64,000 bases of DNA from NCBI RefSeq assembly GCF_002208135.1, contig NZ_CP021646.1:2110001-2174000 (forward strand), written 5' to 3'. A model generated the notes under the pieces. That model searched no databases and was not told the origin of the DNA. It worked only from the letters and a program-made list of their open reading frames with translations. Below, piece after piece: positions 1-8,880 of this stretch. Position 1 is the first letter of the stretch. Every line of letters starts with the position of its first letter. This DNA comes from Pseudoalteromonas piscicida. Its GTDB lineage: Bacteria > Pseudomonadota > Gammaproteobacteria > Enterobacterales > Alteromonadaceae. The translations under genes were made by a program, and so were the position numbers.

Positions 1-31
1 CCCTTGTGTCTACCAATTCCACCACCCGGGC
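1..31 (-). tRNA. tRNA-Leu, 5' part only (cut by window start)
   Basis: The 31 bases match exactly the 5' portion (acceptor strand and D-arm) of the complete tRNA-Leu at 186-272. The rest of the gene lies outside the window. It is the last visible member of a minus-strand tRNA operon in which a Gly-Leu pair appears to be duplicated. The anticodon is not visible; UAA is inferred from identity to the complete copy. Confidence 0.85.
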
Positions 32-52
32 ATCGGGTGTGAAAGCAAAAAT

Positions 53-128
53 TGGAGCGAGTAACGAGGTTCGAACTCGTGACCTCGACCTTGGCAAGGT
101 CGCGCTCTACCAGCTGAGCTATACTCGC
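53..128 (-). tRNA. tRNA-Gly (GCC anticodon)
   Basis: Read on the minus strand this is a 76-nt cloverleaf with acceptor GCGAGTA pairing with TACTCGC, a GTTCGAA T-loop, anticodon loop CTTGCCA and encoded TCCA 3' end. The sequence is identical to the copy at 390-465, pointing to a tandem duplication. It lies between two tRNA-Leu copies in the operon transcribed from the promoter near 590. Confidence 0.97.
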
Positions 129-185
129 GTTCCGTTTTGTACATAAAAACCATATAGATTTGTTACATACAAATCCCGATTAAAA

Positions 186-272
186 TGGTGCCCGGGGCCG
201 GACTTGAACCGGCACGCTGTTACCAGCGAGGGATTTTAAATCCCTTGTGTCTACCAATTCCACCACCCGGGC
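186..272 (-). tRNA. tRNA-Leu (TAA anticodon)
   Basis: An 87-nt class II tRNA with long variable arm, acceptor GCCCGGG, anticodon loop TTTAAAA (UAA) and encoded CCA. It follows tRNA-Cys, matching the Gly-Cys-Leu order found downstream of pgsA in enteric bacteria (glyW-cysT-leuZ). A second copy starts at the window edge. Confidence 0.97.
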
Positions 273-308
273 ATCGGGCTTGCTTTCGCATGTGGATATG
301 TTGAGAAA

Positions 309-382
309 TGGAGGCGGAACCCGGAGTCGAACCGAGGTAGACGGATTTGCAATCCGCTGCATGGCCACTCTGCCATTCCGCC
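309..382 (-). tRNA. tRNA-Cys (GCA anticodon)
   Basis: A 74-nt tRNA with acceptor GGCGGAA paired to TTCCGCC, anticodon loop TTGCAAA (GCA), GTTCGAC T-loop and encoded TCCA end. It sits 7 nt after the upstream tRNA-Gly and 36 nt before tRNA-Leu in the same operon. It is the only Cys tRNA in the window. Confidence 0.97.
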
Positions 383-389
383 GCAAATT

Positions 390-465
390 TGGAGCGAGTA
401 ACGAGGTTCGAACTCGTGACCTCGACCTTGGCAAGGTCGCGCTCTACCAGCTGAGCTATACTCGC
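390..465 (-). tRNA. tRNA-Gly (GCC anticodon), promoter-proximal copy
   Basis: First gene of the tRNA operon, 76 nt, identical to the copy at 53-128. The anticodon loop reads CTTGCCA and the 3' CCA is encoded. It lies about 100 nt downstream of the predicted transcription start and immediately after pgsA in transcription order, as glyW does in Escherichia coli. Confidence 0.97.
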
Positions 466-575
466 GTTCCATTATTTAAATCTACTTATTTACTAAGCTT
501 CTTTAAACTTTAACTTGCTAGGTGATGATATCTAAATTTCATTTAGATGACATACTGCCCTCTCAACACGGACGC

Positions 576-603
576 ATTCTACAGAAGTTATGGAACGCGT
601 CAA
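576..603 (-). promoter_or_regulatory. sigma70 promoter of the Gly-Cys-Leu tRNA operon
   Basis: On the minus strand a -35 box TTGACG (598-603) and a -10 box TAGAAT (576-581) are separated by 16 bp. The bases after the -10 (GCGTCCG) are GC-rich, as in stringently controlled stable-RNA promoters. It lies between pgsA and the first tRNA, so the tRNAs can be transcribed independently of the uvrY-uvrC-pgsA unit. Confidence 0.75.
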
Positions 604-674
604 CATAAAAAATGAATGTTTTGAATCGTTTGCTCAAAATTTATCTAAACCGCTGAGTTTATAATCATTTCAAG

Positions 675-1220
675 TCAAGAATTAGTCAATTCTCCTTTTG
701 CAGCATAGAGATACTGGATCATAGAAACTAATGTTAGCAATGTCGCAATAGCTAAAAGTGCATAACTTAGCATCGTCATCCAATCTGATAATTGCCAAAT
801 CAAACCGATAATAGCTAACATCTGCGCAGCTGTTTTGAATTTACCCAGCCAAGATACTGCAACACTTCCTCTTTTACCTTGTTCAGCCATCCATTCACGC
901 AGCGCAGAAATAACTATTTCTCTACTAATAATGACAACAGCAGAAATAGTAATGAAATAATTATCATAATGTGTAGCGAGTATCACTAATGCAACACTGA
1001 CCATCACTTTGTCGGCGACGGGATCTAGAAAAGCACCAAATGGCGTTGACTGTTCCAACTTACGTGCAAGATAGCCATCGAGGATATCAGTAACGGAAGC
1101 TAACCAGAAAATAAAAGCGGCGGCAAAAAACGCCCATGAATAAGGAAGATAAAAAACGACTGCAAACACGGGAATGAGTAGCAATCTAAATGTTGTGAGC
1201 GTATTTGGAATATTCCACAT
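675..1220 (-). CDS. pgsA: CDP-diacylglycerol--glycerol-3-phosphate 3-phosphatidyltransferase
   Basis: This 181-residue inner-membrane enzyme makes phosphatidylglycerophosphate from CDP-diacylglycerol and glycerol 3-phosphate, the committed step to phosphatidylglycerol and cardiolipin. The CDP-alcohol phosphotransferase signature is complete: D48-G49, A52-R53, G62, D66 and D70, with the aspartates binding metal. Several hydrophobic helices surround it. Length matches the family (about 180). The start is ATG. It lies 42 bp downstream of uvrC on the same strand and is followed by the Gly-Cys-Leu tRNAs, the gene order known from enterics and Vibrio, which supports orthology. Confidence 0.96.
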   Translation of the reverse strand: MWNIPNTLTTFRLLLIPVFAVVFYLPYSWAFFAAAFIFWLASVTDILDGYLARKLEQSTPFGAFLDPVADKVMVSVALVILATHYDNYFITISAVVIISREIVISALREWMAEQGKRGSVAVSWLGKFKTAAQMLAIIGLIWQLSDWMTMLSYALLAIATLLTLVSMIQYLYAAKGELTNS

Positions 1221-1262
1221 AACTACTTGGTATTGTCTTTTTTTCTATGTTCGCATGATTGC

Positions 1263-3086
1263 TTAAGCTTTGTCATGCAAATGATTAAATATCTTTTCAG
1301 CCATTTCAGGGCTGATCCCAGGAACTTGCTTTAATTGATGTATATTTGCAGATTTAACTCCCTGCATGCCTCCCAAAAATTTAAGTAATGCCTGACGTCT
1401 TTTCTGACCTATGCCTTCAATCTCTTCAAGCACAGATTGTGTTCTTTGTTTTTGTCTTTTATTACGATGCCCTGCAATTGCAAAGCGATGTGATTCGTCG
1501 CGAATATGCTGAATAAGGTGTAATGCAGGTGAATCACTTTCAACATTCACCGTTTTACGACCGCCATCTATTAGCAATGTTTCTAATCCTGGCTTTCGGC
1601 TTGTGCCTTTTGCAACCCCTATCAGTATCGGCATTTTATTGAGTTGCCAATCAGCGAAGAAAGATTCCGCCCTACCTAACTGCCCCTTACCACCATCAAT
1701 AAAAATAATATCGGGTACTTTCGCTTCATCCGACATTTTGCCGTAACGCTTATTTAATGCAAAATCCATCGCTGCGTAATCATCCCCAGGGGTGATCCCT
1801 GTCACATTATATCTGCGATACTCTCTATTGTTTGGCCCTTGACCATCGAATACAACGCACGATGCGACCGTGTTTTCTCCCATGGTATGGCTGATATCAA
1901 AACACTCCATTCTTTGAATGTCTGACAGTCCTAGCACCGCTTTTAGTTTGGCATATCGTTTGGTGATTGAGTCTTGTGCACTTTGTTTAACTTCAATACT
2001 GTTTTGCGCATTTTTATTTGCCAATGCAAGATATTGAGCCCGTTCTCCACGAACATTGCATTTGAAGTTAACTTTGCGCTTCGAAACTTGGCTCAGTGCG
2101 GCTTCTAACGCACTTCCCTCTTCTATTTCAAATGGCAATACAATTTCTTTGGCAATTCTAGAGTGGTTACCCGTTGAAATATAATACTGCCCGAGGAAAG
2201 AGGTTAGCACTTCATCAGCACCAGAATCTTTTGGCACTTTTGGAAAATGAGTTTTTGTCCCAAGTACTTTATGTTCCCTTATCATCAGTACATGAATGGC
2301 TACTAAGCCGTTCTTCTGCTCATAACCGATGACATCAAGTTCTGCAAAGTTCCCAGCAATGGACTGCTGTTCTTGCATCTGCCTTAATAAAGCAATTTGG
2401 TCTCTGTGTTTTGCCGCTTTCTCAAAATCCAAAGACATACTGGCGGATTCCATTCGCTCCACCAGCGCAGAGATAACGTCCTGTGAACGTCCCGTCAAAA
2501 ACTGTCGAACCATGGCAACTTGTTCTTGGTATTCTTCGTCACTTACCTTGCCAACGCATGGTCCTGAACACCTTTTTAGCTGATACTGCAAACAAGGTCG
2601 GCTGCGTGCGCGGTAATACGCATCTTCGCATTGCCTAACAGGGAAAATCTTCTGCATTAACCTCAGACTTTCTGATACCGCCGCACTACTAGGAAAAGGA
2701 CCAAAATATTCGCCTTTTTGCTTCCTACTACCACGATGAAATGCAAGTCTTGGATGCTGATGGGCGCTCAGGAAAATATACGGATAACTTTTATCATCTC
2801 TTAAGAGGATGTTGTAACGCGGCTGATATTTCTTAATTAAGTTATTTTCTAAAAGCAGCGCTTCGGTTTCGGTATTCGTTAACGTTACTTCAATATGATC
2901 AATATTACTGACCAATACCCGCGTTTTACTATCAGTGATAGTCGAGCGGAAGTAGCTAGAAACTCGTTTTTTGAGGTTTTTTGCTTTACCAACATAGATT
3001 ACCTGGTCATCCACATCGTACATGCGGTACACACCAGGTTCTGTTGTTAATGTCTTGAGAAAAGGTTTGTAGTCAAATTCAGTCAT
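1263..3086 (-). CDS. uvrC: UvrABC excinuclease subunit C
   Basis: The 607-residue protein is the dual-incision nuclease of nucleotide excision repair, acting on the UvrB-DNA complex in the cytoplasm. The GIY-YIG domain that makes the 3' cut is at the N-terminus (GVY at 18-20, YVG at 31-33). A UVR domain that contacts UvrB lies near 200-235. The RNase H-like domain for the 5' cut follows at about 380-540 (the VASCVVFDG stretch and the IDGGKGQL stretch carry acidic residues), and tandem helix-hairpin-helix motifs close the protein (EEIEGIGQKRRQ). Length is normal. The gene is 11 bp downstream of uvrY on the same strand, so co-transcription is likely. Confidence 0.97.
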   Translation of the reverse strand: MTEFDYKPFLKTLTTEPGVYRMYDVDDQVIYVGKAKNLKKRVSSYFRSTITDSKTRVLVSNIDHIEVTLTNTETEALLLENNLIKKYQPRYNILLRDDKSYPYIFLSAHQHPRLAFHRGSRKQKGEYFGPFPSSAAVSESLRLMQKIFPVRQCEDAYYRARSRPCLQYQLKRCSGPCVGKVSDEEYQEQVAMVRQFLTGRSQDVISALVERMESASMSLDFEKAAKHRDQIALLRQMQEQQSIAGNFAELDVIGYEQKNGLVAIHVLMIREHKVLGTKTHFPKVPKDSGADEVLTSFLGQYYISTGNHSRIAKEIVLPFEIEEGSALEAALSQVSKRKVNFKCNVRGERAQYLALANKNAQNSIEVKQSAQDSITKRYAKLKAVLGLSDIQRMECFDISHTMGENTVASCVVFDGQGPNNREYRRYNVTGITPGDDYAAMDFALNKRYGKMSDEAKVPDIIFIDGGKGQLGRAESFFADWQLNKMPILIGVAKGTSRKPGLETLLIDGGRKTVNVESDSPALHLIQHIRDESHRFAIAGHRNKRQKQRTQSVLEEIEGIGQKRRQALLKFLGGMQGVKSANIHQLKQVPGISPEMAEKIFNHLHDKA

Positions 3087-3097
3087 TTAAAAAGAAC

Positions 3098-3748
3098 TTA
3101 ATGACTGCTATCTATATCGATCATTTTATGGCGAATCGCCAAGTGGGTTAATTCCACATCACCGCTCACATTGAGCTTTTCAAACATGCGATAGCGATAA
3201 CTATTTACTGTCTTAGAGCTCAGGTTCAAGCGTTCTGCAATATTTTGCGCTTTCTCACCTTTAGTGATCATGAGCATGATCTGCAATTCTCTTTCCGATA
3301 GCGATTGGAAAGGGTTTTCGTCATTGCGGCCACTAAATTGCGCAAGGGCAATTTGCTGCGCAATTTCTGGCGCAATATAACGCTGCCCGGCATTAACCGC
3401 ACGTATTGCATTGATCATTTCGTCAGGGCCTGCACCTTTTGTTAGGTAACCATGCGCACCAATTTGCATTACCTTGCTTGGGAAAGGATCTTCACAATGT
3501 ACGGTAAGCACAATAACTTTTACATCAGGACAGTAACGGCAAATCTTTTTGGTCGCTTCCAATCCACCAATACCAGGCATGTTCATGTCCATTAGCACAA
3601 TGTCAGGCTCACTTTGGCGACAAAAGGTTACGGCTTCCTCACCGGTTTTGGCTTCTCCTACCACTTTAAAGCCACGCACATCATCTAAAATGCGTTTTAT
3701 GCCAGTCCTGACAAGTTCATGATCATCAACTAAAAGCACATTAATCAA
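3098..3748 (-). CDS. uvrY: UvrY/GacA-type response regulator, TTG start
   Basis: A NarL/FixJ-type response regulator of the BarA-UvrY (GacS-GacA) system, which usually activates CsrB/RsmZ-type small RNAs. The receiver has the acidic pair D8-D9 and phosphoacceptor D54 (numbering from the start chosen here). The C-terminal LuxR-type helix-turn-helix (LSSKTVNSYRYRMFEKLN) closely resembles enteric UvrY. The open frame extends upstream to 3793, but homologues begin at INVLLVDD. A TTG at 3748 is preceded by GAGG with 8-nt spacing, giving 216 residues, so I prefer TTG. No ATG occurs at the homologous position. It is the first gene of uvrY-uvrC-pgsA. No sensor kinase or small RNA target is in the window. 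Confidence 0.92.
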   Translation of the reverse strand: MINVLLVDDHELVRTGIKRILDDVRGFKVVGEAKTGEEAVTFCRQSEPDIVLMDMNMPGIGGLEATKKICRYCPDVKVIVLTVHCEDPFPSKVMQIGAHGYLTKGAGPDEMINAIRAVNAGQRYIAPEIAQQIALAQFSGRNDENPFQSLSERELQIMLMITKGEKAQNIAERLNLSSKTVNSYRYRMFEKLNVSGDVELTHLAIRHKMIDIDSSH

Positions 3749-4005
3749 TGGCACACCCTCTACATATATTGGTAAAAGGAGCGAAACAACCAACAGCCTC
3801 GCTTCCAGATGTTTGAGATTACCACATATTTTTTAAAAGCATAACGATAGAAACGAGAGAAAAATACAATTTTGATATGAATTAACCAAATAGTTAATTA
3901 ATGGAAGAAGCTGTTTGATTATAATTTCACCGCTTTGTGATTTTAAAGGCAGCCGCTACGGCATTTTAGCCATAGCGACTTATAGTAGGTTTATTTTTAT
4001 ATCAC

Positions 4006-5151
4006 TCAGCTTTGCTTTGAAAATTTATCGACCCAAAGTGCAATCACACCGTCACCAGTTACATTACATGCCGTACCAAAACTATCTTGCGCTAAATACA
4101 AAGCAATCATCAATGCCACTGCGCCCTCATTAAAACCTAGCATGCTAGTCAATAATCCAAGCGCAGACATAACCGCACCACCCGGCGCACCAGGAGCCGC
4201 AATCATTACTACACCAAGCATAAAGATAAATGGCAACATTTCCGATAATGACGGTACAACCATCTCAGGAGAAAGCAGCATCACGGCCATTGCACAAGTT
4301 ACTATGGTAATAGTCGACCCTGACAAATGAATGGTAGCACAGAGTGGTACGGTAAAATTGGCAACCTCTTCGTTAACATTATTAGATTTACTTGCGCGAA
4401 GAGACACAGGAATAGTAGCTGCGCTCGACATAGTACCAATTGCAGTAAAATACGCAGGTAGCATATTTTTGATTAATTCCAGTGGGTTTCTACCAAGTAA
4501 CAGGCCGCTTACCACAAACAAGATGCTTAGCCATAACCAATGCATAATAATCGCTGCAAGCAATACCACGCCAAACGTACTTAAGGTGTCAAATACCGTA
4601 CCTGCGACTGCCATTTCAGCAAAAACACCTGCGATATATAGCGGTAATACCGGAATAATGACTTTTGCAAGCAGTGCATCTACCACATCTCGAGCTTCGT
4701 CAGTGACACCTTTTAGTTTAGTTAAGCCACACTGACTCATACCAATACCAAAGATAAATGCCGTTGCAAGTGCCGTCATCACTCCCATAAGCGGTGGGAT
4801 CTCAAGATTAATAAAGCTCTTAAGATGAGACTCTTCCACTGCTTGATAAGCAACACCACCATCAAAAAATGGAATGAAAGCATTAACTAATAAAAATGCT
4901 AACGTACCAGCGATAATGGTTGACCCATAAGCAAAGCCAACAGTCTTACCAAGCAAGTGGCCCGATCCCTTTGGTAAGCCTGCTATACCTGAAGCAATAA
5001 AAAGCAGGATTATCAGAGGAATAGTAAAGCTGATAAGTTGCCCTATGATCACCTTAAAGGTGTATAAGAGTTCAACCAACACAGTCGGCAAGTACAGACC
5101 CGCCAACATACCAGCGACGATACCCGCCACTAGCTTCAATATAAGAGACAT
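4006..5151 (-). CDS. dicarboxylate/amino acid:cation symporter (DAACS family)
   Basis: A 381-residue polytopic inner-membrane symporter of the glutamate/dicarboxylate family (GltP/DctA/SstT fold). Visible signatures are the serine-rich loop (TMSSAATIPVS), the second hairpin (APGAPGGAVMSAL) and the substrate-binding helix D-S-F-G-T-A-C-N-V-T-G-D near the C-terminus. The protein is somewhat shorter than GltP or DctA (over 400 residues), with a short C-terminal tail. The usual arginine or threonine after the aspartate of helix 8 is replaced in DSFGTACN, so the substrate cannot be assigned; a small neutral or acidic amino acid is possible. It is transcribed alone, divergently from the DUF5916 gene. 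Confidence 0.85.
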   Translation of the reverse strand: MSLILKLVAGIVAGMLAGLYLPTVLVELLYTFKVIIGQLISFTIPLIILLFIASGIAGLPKGSGHLLGKTVGFAYGSTIIAGTLAFLLVNAFIPFFDGGVAYQAVEESHLKSFINLEIPPLMGVMTALATAFIFGIGMSQCGLTKLKGVTDEARDVVDALLAKVIIPVLPLYIAGVFAEMAVAGTVFDTLSTFGVVLLAAIIMHWLWLSILFVVSGLLLGRNPLELIKNMLPAYFTAIGTMSSAATIPVSLRASKSNNVNEEVANFTVPLCATIHLSGSTITIVTCAMAVMLLSPEMVVPSLSEMLPFIFMLGVVMIAAPGAPGGAVMSALGLLTSMLGFNEGAVALMIALYLAQDSFGTACNVTGDGVIALWVDKFSKQS

Positions 5152-5246
5152 AGTTACTTCCTAGCTGATTTTCAAAGGCGTTGTTGTAACATGTTTTTGA
5201 CCATATTTGCTATTAATTCGATGGAGATCAATCGATTTGTACATTT

Positions 5247-5258
5247 TATGTATACATA
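5247..5258. promoter_or_regulatory. 12-bp perfect palindrome in divergent promoter region
   Basis: TATGTATACATA is perfectly self-complementary. It lies 96 bp upstream of the symporter start and 104 bp upstream of the DUF5916 gene, in the middle of their shared 211-bp intergenic region. It may be an operator for a dimeric regulator, but AT-rich palindromes of this size occur by chance. Confidence 0.3.
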
Positions 5259-5362
5259 TTCGCCACCTAACGTAAATAATTGCAACTTGACGAAAATAAA
5301 TTGTTTCATCCCATTGCATATTATCTAATACTGGCAAAAGTCTCTGTAAAATAATTAAATTC

Positions 5363-7657
5363 ATGCTTAAAGCTGTAACCTACTCTTTTGTCGCGTTTAG
5401 TCTATCTAGTCAAGCATGGGCACTAGACCCAAATAAAATCCCATTTATCGATAGCTCTGCAGAAATTGATGGTGTACTTGAAGCCGATATTTGGCAACGT
5501 GCATTAGAAATAGATATCAACAACATCACTTGGCCATACGAGAACCAATCAAGTCCAGTACAAACTAAGGCCTATGTATATGAGAATGGTCAATCTTTGT
5601 TTATTGCTTTTGATGCAAAGGACCCTAACCCTGAGTTGATCCGCGCATTTTATCGTGACCGTGACCGCGCCTGGGAAGATGATCTTGTCGGCATTAAAAT
5701 TGATTCATTTAACAACGCCCAAAGCGCTTATCAGTTTTTTATCAATCCACTAGGTGTACAACAAGACTCAATTGAAAACGAACTCACTAAAAGTGAGAAT
5801 AGTTCTTGGAATGGTATCTGGGATAGCGTCGGAAAGATCAGTAAAGACGGTTATGTTGTTGAAGTTGAAATCCCACTTCGTGTATTGAATTTTAACGACT
5901 CCCTCAAGAGCAAAACCATGGCTTTAGAGTTTCTGCGTTTTTATCCAAGAAATGAAAGGTTGCGTATCTCCAGCATGCAATTGCGACATGCAAACTCTTG
6001 CTGGATCTGTCAAATGCCAAAATATCAAGGATTTGCTAAGGCTAAGCAAGGTAGTAACTTTGCCGTTATTCCAACACTTGTCACCAATAGACAAGAATCT
6101 CGCGATATTAATGATGGCATCGCAGAGCCGTGGCAAGCCGACAATAATGTCGAGCCTGGTTTAGACGTAAAGTGGGCTATCACACCAGACACGACGTTAA
6201 ACGCAACACTAAACCCTGATTTCTCACAAGTTGAAGCTGACACAGGACAATTGAGCGTTAACAATAGCTTTAGCCTATTTTTCCCTGAAAAACGGGCGTT
6301 CTTTTTAGATAATTCCGATTACTTTTCTTCTCACCTTAACCTTATTCATACTCGGAATATTTCGGCACCCGATTATGGCGTCAAGCTTACCGGTAATAAA
6401 AACGGTCACACTTTTGCAGGATTTATTGCCAACGATGAAAGACTCAATGTCGTTGTTCCTGGAAATCTAGGCTCGAGTGTTGTCTCATTAGAGAGAAAAA
6501 GCCAAAACATGGCACTTAGATACCGTCATGACATAAACAAAACCTTGTCTGTAGGTGTGACATCGACGACTAGGCAAAGCGACGACTATCGCAACCAAGT
6601 TGCGAGTATAGACGCCAAATACAAGCCAACAGATAACGATACCTTACAGGTTCAGTTAATTGGCTCAGATACAGACTATGATAGCGCTTTCGCTGAAGCG
6701 TTATGTGATAGTACGCTCGCTGAGTGCGACCTAAACGAAAATGTACTCAGAGTGATTGACGAAGATGACCGTGGTGCAGGCTATTACGTTAATTACGAGC
6801 ACAATCGCAAGCATTGGAAGGCATTTACCAGCTATCAAGCTCGCGATGCAGCACTTAGAACCGATATGGGCTTTATCACTCAGGTCGACTTTAATAAATT
6901 TCTTTTTGGCGGTGAGTACCGTTGGTATGGCGATGACAACAACTGGTGGAACCGTGCACGTTGGTATGCCGACTGGGATATTTCCCACAACGAGCAAGGC
7001 GAGTTATTAGAAAAAGAAGTGCAAACCAACTTTGCAGTTGACGGCCCGTTGCAAAGCTTTCTTGATTTCGGTGTTGAACATAGAAAACGCACTGGACTAC
7101 GACATGATGAAACCCGTTTAGCGATTGACGACAATACCGATCTATTTACCGAGAATTCACAGTGGACCTATATGGAGTTCAAGCCAATGGCCGGCGTTTT
7201 CGCAGGCTTGAACTTAAGTAAAGGAAACCGCGTTGACCTTGCAAACAACCGTCTTGGTGATTTGTATTTCGCCCGCCCGGTTATTAACGTCAATCTTGGC
7301 AAACATTTTGAAGTTAGATTCCGCCACACATTCGAAAAAATGAAAGCAGATGGTGCGGAAGTTTATACCGCAAATCTGAGCGATATACGCCTGACTTACC
7401 AATTCAATATTAATAGCTATCTGAGATTGGCAATTATCAACACGGATATTTCAAGAAACCAAAGCAATTATAACGATGATGTTGATACTAATTATAAAAG
7501 TATCAGCACCCAACTGCTCTATTCCTACAAACTAAACCCGCAAACCGTTTTCTTTGCGGGCTATTCCGATCATGGTTATCAAGACGATGATTTGTCAAGG
7601 ATAACTAAAGACGAAAAGACGGTATTTATGAAGTTCAGTTATGCCTGGTTGATTTAA
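5363..7657 (+). CDS. CBM9-like / DUF5916 family outer-membrane protein
   Basis: A 764-residue secreted protein with a signal peptide ending AWA (about residue 20). The N-terminal 200 residues resemble the family-9 carbohydrate-binding-like domain (EIDGVLEADIWQRA start, DDLVGIKIDSF core). The rest matches DUF5916, with the hallmark NPDFSQVEADTGQ followed by FFPEKRAFFLDN. The C-terminal half is rich in alternating aromatic/polar beta-strands and ends in an aromatic-rich strand, compatible with an outer-membrane barrel. No experimental function is known to me for the family; a ligand-binding or enzyme role would be a guess. It is monocistronic, with a hairpin terminator directly after. Confidence 0.85.
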   Translation: MLKAVTYSFVAFSLSSQAWALDPNKIPFIDSSAEIDGVLEADIWQRALEIDINNITWPYENQSSPVQTKAYVYENGQSLFIAFDAKDPNPELIRAFYRDRDRAWEDDLVGIKIDSFNNAQSAYQFFINPLGVQQDSIENELTKSENSSWNGIWDSVGKISKDGYVVEVEIPLRVLNFNDSLKSKTMALEFLRFYPRNERLRISSMQLRHANSCWICQMPKYQGFAKAKQGSNFAVIPTLVTNRQESRDINDGIAEPWQADNNVEPGLDVKWAITPDTTLNATLNPDFSQVEADTGQLSVNNSFSLFFPEKRAFFLDNSDYFSSHLNLIHTRNISAPDYGVKLTGNKNGHTFAGFIANDERLNVVVPGNLGSSVVSLERKSQNMALRYRHDINKTLSVGVTSTTRQSDDYRNQVASIDAKYKPTDNDTLQVQLIGSDTDYDSAFAEALCDSTLAECDLNENVLRVIDEDDRGAGYYVNYEHNRKHWKAFTSYQARDAALRTDMGFITQVDFNKFLFGGEYRWYGDDNNWWNRARWYADWDISHNEQGELLEKEVQTNFAVDGPLQSFLDFGVEHRKRTGLRHDETRLAIDDNTDLFTENSQWTYMEFKPMAGVFAGLNLSKGNRVDLANNRLGDLYFARPVINVNLGKHFEVRFRHTFEKMKADGAEVYTANLSDIRLTYQFNINSYLRLAIINTDISRNQSNYNDDVDTNYKSISTQLLYSYKLNPQTVFFAGYSDHGYQDDDLSRITKDEKTVFMKFSYAWLI

Positions 7658-7677
7658 ATATCAACCTTTAAATAACT

Positions 7678-7726
7678 ATTGGCTATAAGCAAATTTGATA
7701 TATCTTATAGCCAATCTTTCCTTTCG
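7678..7726 (+). terminator. rho-independent terminator of DUF5916 gene
   Basis: A 12-bp perfect stem (7678-7689 with 7704-7715, arm ATTGGCTATAAG) and a 14-nt loop are followed by a T-rich run CTTTCCTTTCG. It lies 21 bp after the stop codon and separates this gene from cysK. Confidence 0.7.
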
Positions 7727-7785
7727 TTTTGCGAAATGCGCAGTAAAGTGATGGAATACAAGCAAACCTAGATTAGGGAACACAA

Positions 7786-8754
7786 ATGACTAAAGTATAT
7801 GCAGACAACAGTCTAACTATCGGTAATACACCGCTGGTTAAAATCAATCGCGTTTCTGGCGGCAATGTTTACGCAAAAGTGGAAGCGCGTAACCCAAGCT
7901 TCAGCGTTAAATGCCGTATTGGTGCGTCTATGATCTGGGAAGCTGAAAAAGCGGGACTTCTTAGCGAAGGTAAAGAGCTTATTGAACCAACTTCAGGTAA
8001 CACTGGTATTGCACTGGCTTTCGTTGCAGCTTCTCGTGGTTATAAGCTGACGCTTACTATGCCAAATACGATGAGTCTTGAGCGTCGTAAACTGCTAAAA
8101 GCACTTGGTGCAAATTTAGTGCTAACAGAAGGCGCTAAGGGCATGAAAGGCGCGATTGAAAAAGCGAATGAAATCCAAGCAAGTAACCCTGAAAAATACG
8201 TGTTACTACAACAGTTTGAAAATCCAGCAAACCCGAAGATCCACTTTGAAACAACGGGTCCAGAAATTTTCGATGCACTTGAAGGTAATGTCGATTACTT
8301 CGTCGCGGGCGTTGGCACAGGTGGCACGATCACTGGTGTCTCACGCTATCTGAAAAACGAAAAAGGCCTAAATGTTAAGTCAATCGCTGTTGAGCCAGTT
8401 GACTCACCAGTTATCACGCAAACCCTTGCGGGCGACGAAGTAAAACCAGGTCCACACAAAATTCAGGGGATCGGTGCAGGCTTTATTCCAGGCAATCTAG
8501 ATCTTGAGCTTATTGATGGTGTTGAATTGGTGTCTAATGAAGATGCAATTGCAATGGCACATCAGCTGATGAAAGATGAAGGTATTTTAGTGGGTATTTC
8601 TTCTGGTGCAGCCCTAGTTGCCGCAAAGCGTATTGCCGAGCAACCTGAAAATGCTGATAAAAACATCGTGGTTATTTTGCCAAGTGCCGCAGAGCGTTAC
8701 CTAACTAGCCCACTCTTTGCAGACACATTCTCCGAACAAGAATTAGTGCAGTAA
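7786..8754 (+). CDS. cysK: cysteine synthase A (O-acetylserine sulfhydrylase)
   Basis: The 322-residue PLP enzyme condenses O-acetylserine with sulfide to give cysteine. The PLP lysine is K42 in [11 protein letters not shown]. The substrate loop TSGNTGIAL and the phosphate-binding glycines GTGGTITG are intact. The typical CysK C-terminal region ([21 protein letters not shown]) distinguishes it from CysM. Length is normal. The ATG is preceded by AGGGA. It lies in a single-gene unit with a strong terminator. The sulfur regulator gene cysB is about 3 kb away, and control of cysK by CysB is expected from the family. Confidence 0.97.
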   Translation: MTKVYADNSLTIGNTPLVKINRVSGGNVYAKVEARNPSFSVKCRIGASMIWEAEKAGLLSEGKELIEPTSGNTGIALAFVAASRGYKLTLTMPNTMSLERRKLLKALGANLVLTEGAKGMKGAIEKANEIQASNPEKYVLLQQFENPANPKIHFETTGPEIFDALEGNVDYFVAGVGTGGTITGVSRYLKNEKGLNVKSIAVEPVDSPVITQTLAGDEVKPGPHKIQGIGAGFIPGNLDLELIDGVELVSNEDAIAMAHQLMKDEGILVGISSGAALVAAKRIAEQPENADKNIVVILPSAAERYLTSPLFADTFSEQELVQ

Positions 8755-8784
8755 GAGTAGAGCTTCATACTCTAGATTACCAAG

Positions 8785-8813
8785 AAGGGGCATCACGGCC
8801 CCTTTGTTTTTTA
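8785..8813 (+). terminator. rho-independent terminator of cysK
   Basis: The stem AAGGGGC / GCCCCTT (8785-8791 with 8798-8804) has a 6-nt loop and is followed by TGTTTTTTA. It lies 30 bp after the cysK stop. Confidence 0.88.
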
Positions 8814-8880
8814 TATTATTCCTTTTAATTTCACTTCCCTTCACTACACTTTATCTATTCGCTACGCTTTTTTGACTTCA

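Noticed and set aside
180..513. Short overlapping open frames across the tRNA cluster on both strands
   Set aside because: They cover mature tRNA sequence, have no ribosome site and no family resemblance.
6025..7402. Antisense and shifted open frames within the DUF5916 gene
   Set aside because: They are shadows of a long, well-supported gene and have no independent signals.
8872..8880. TTG start for the solute-binding-like protein
   Set aside because: It adds only three residues ahead of a better ATG at 8881 that begins a canonical signal peptide.
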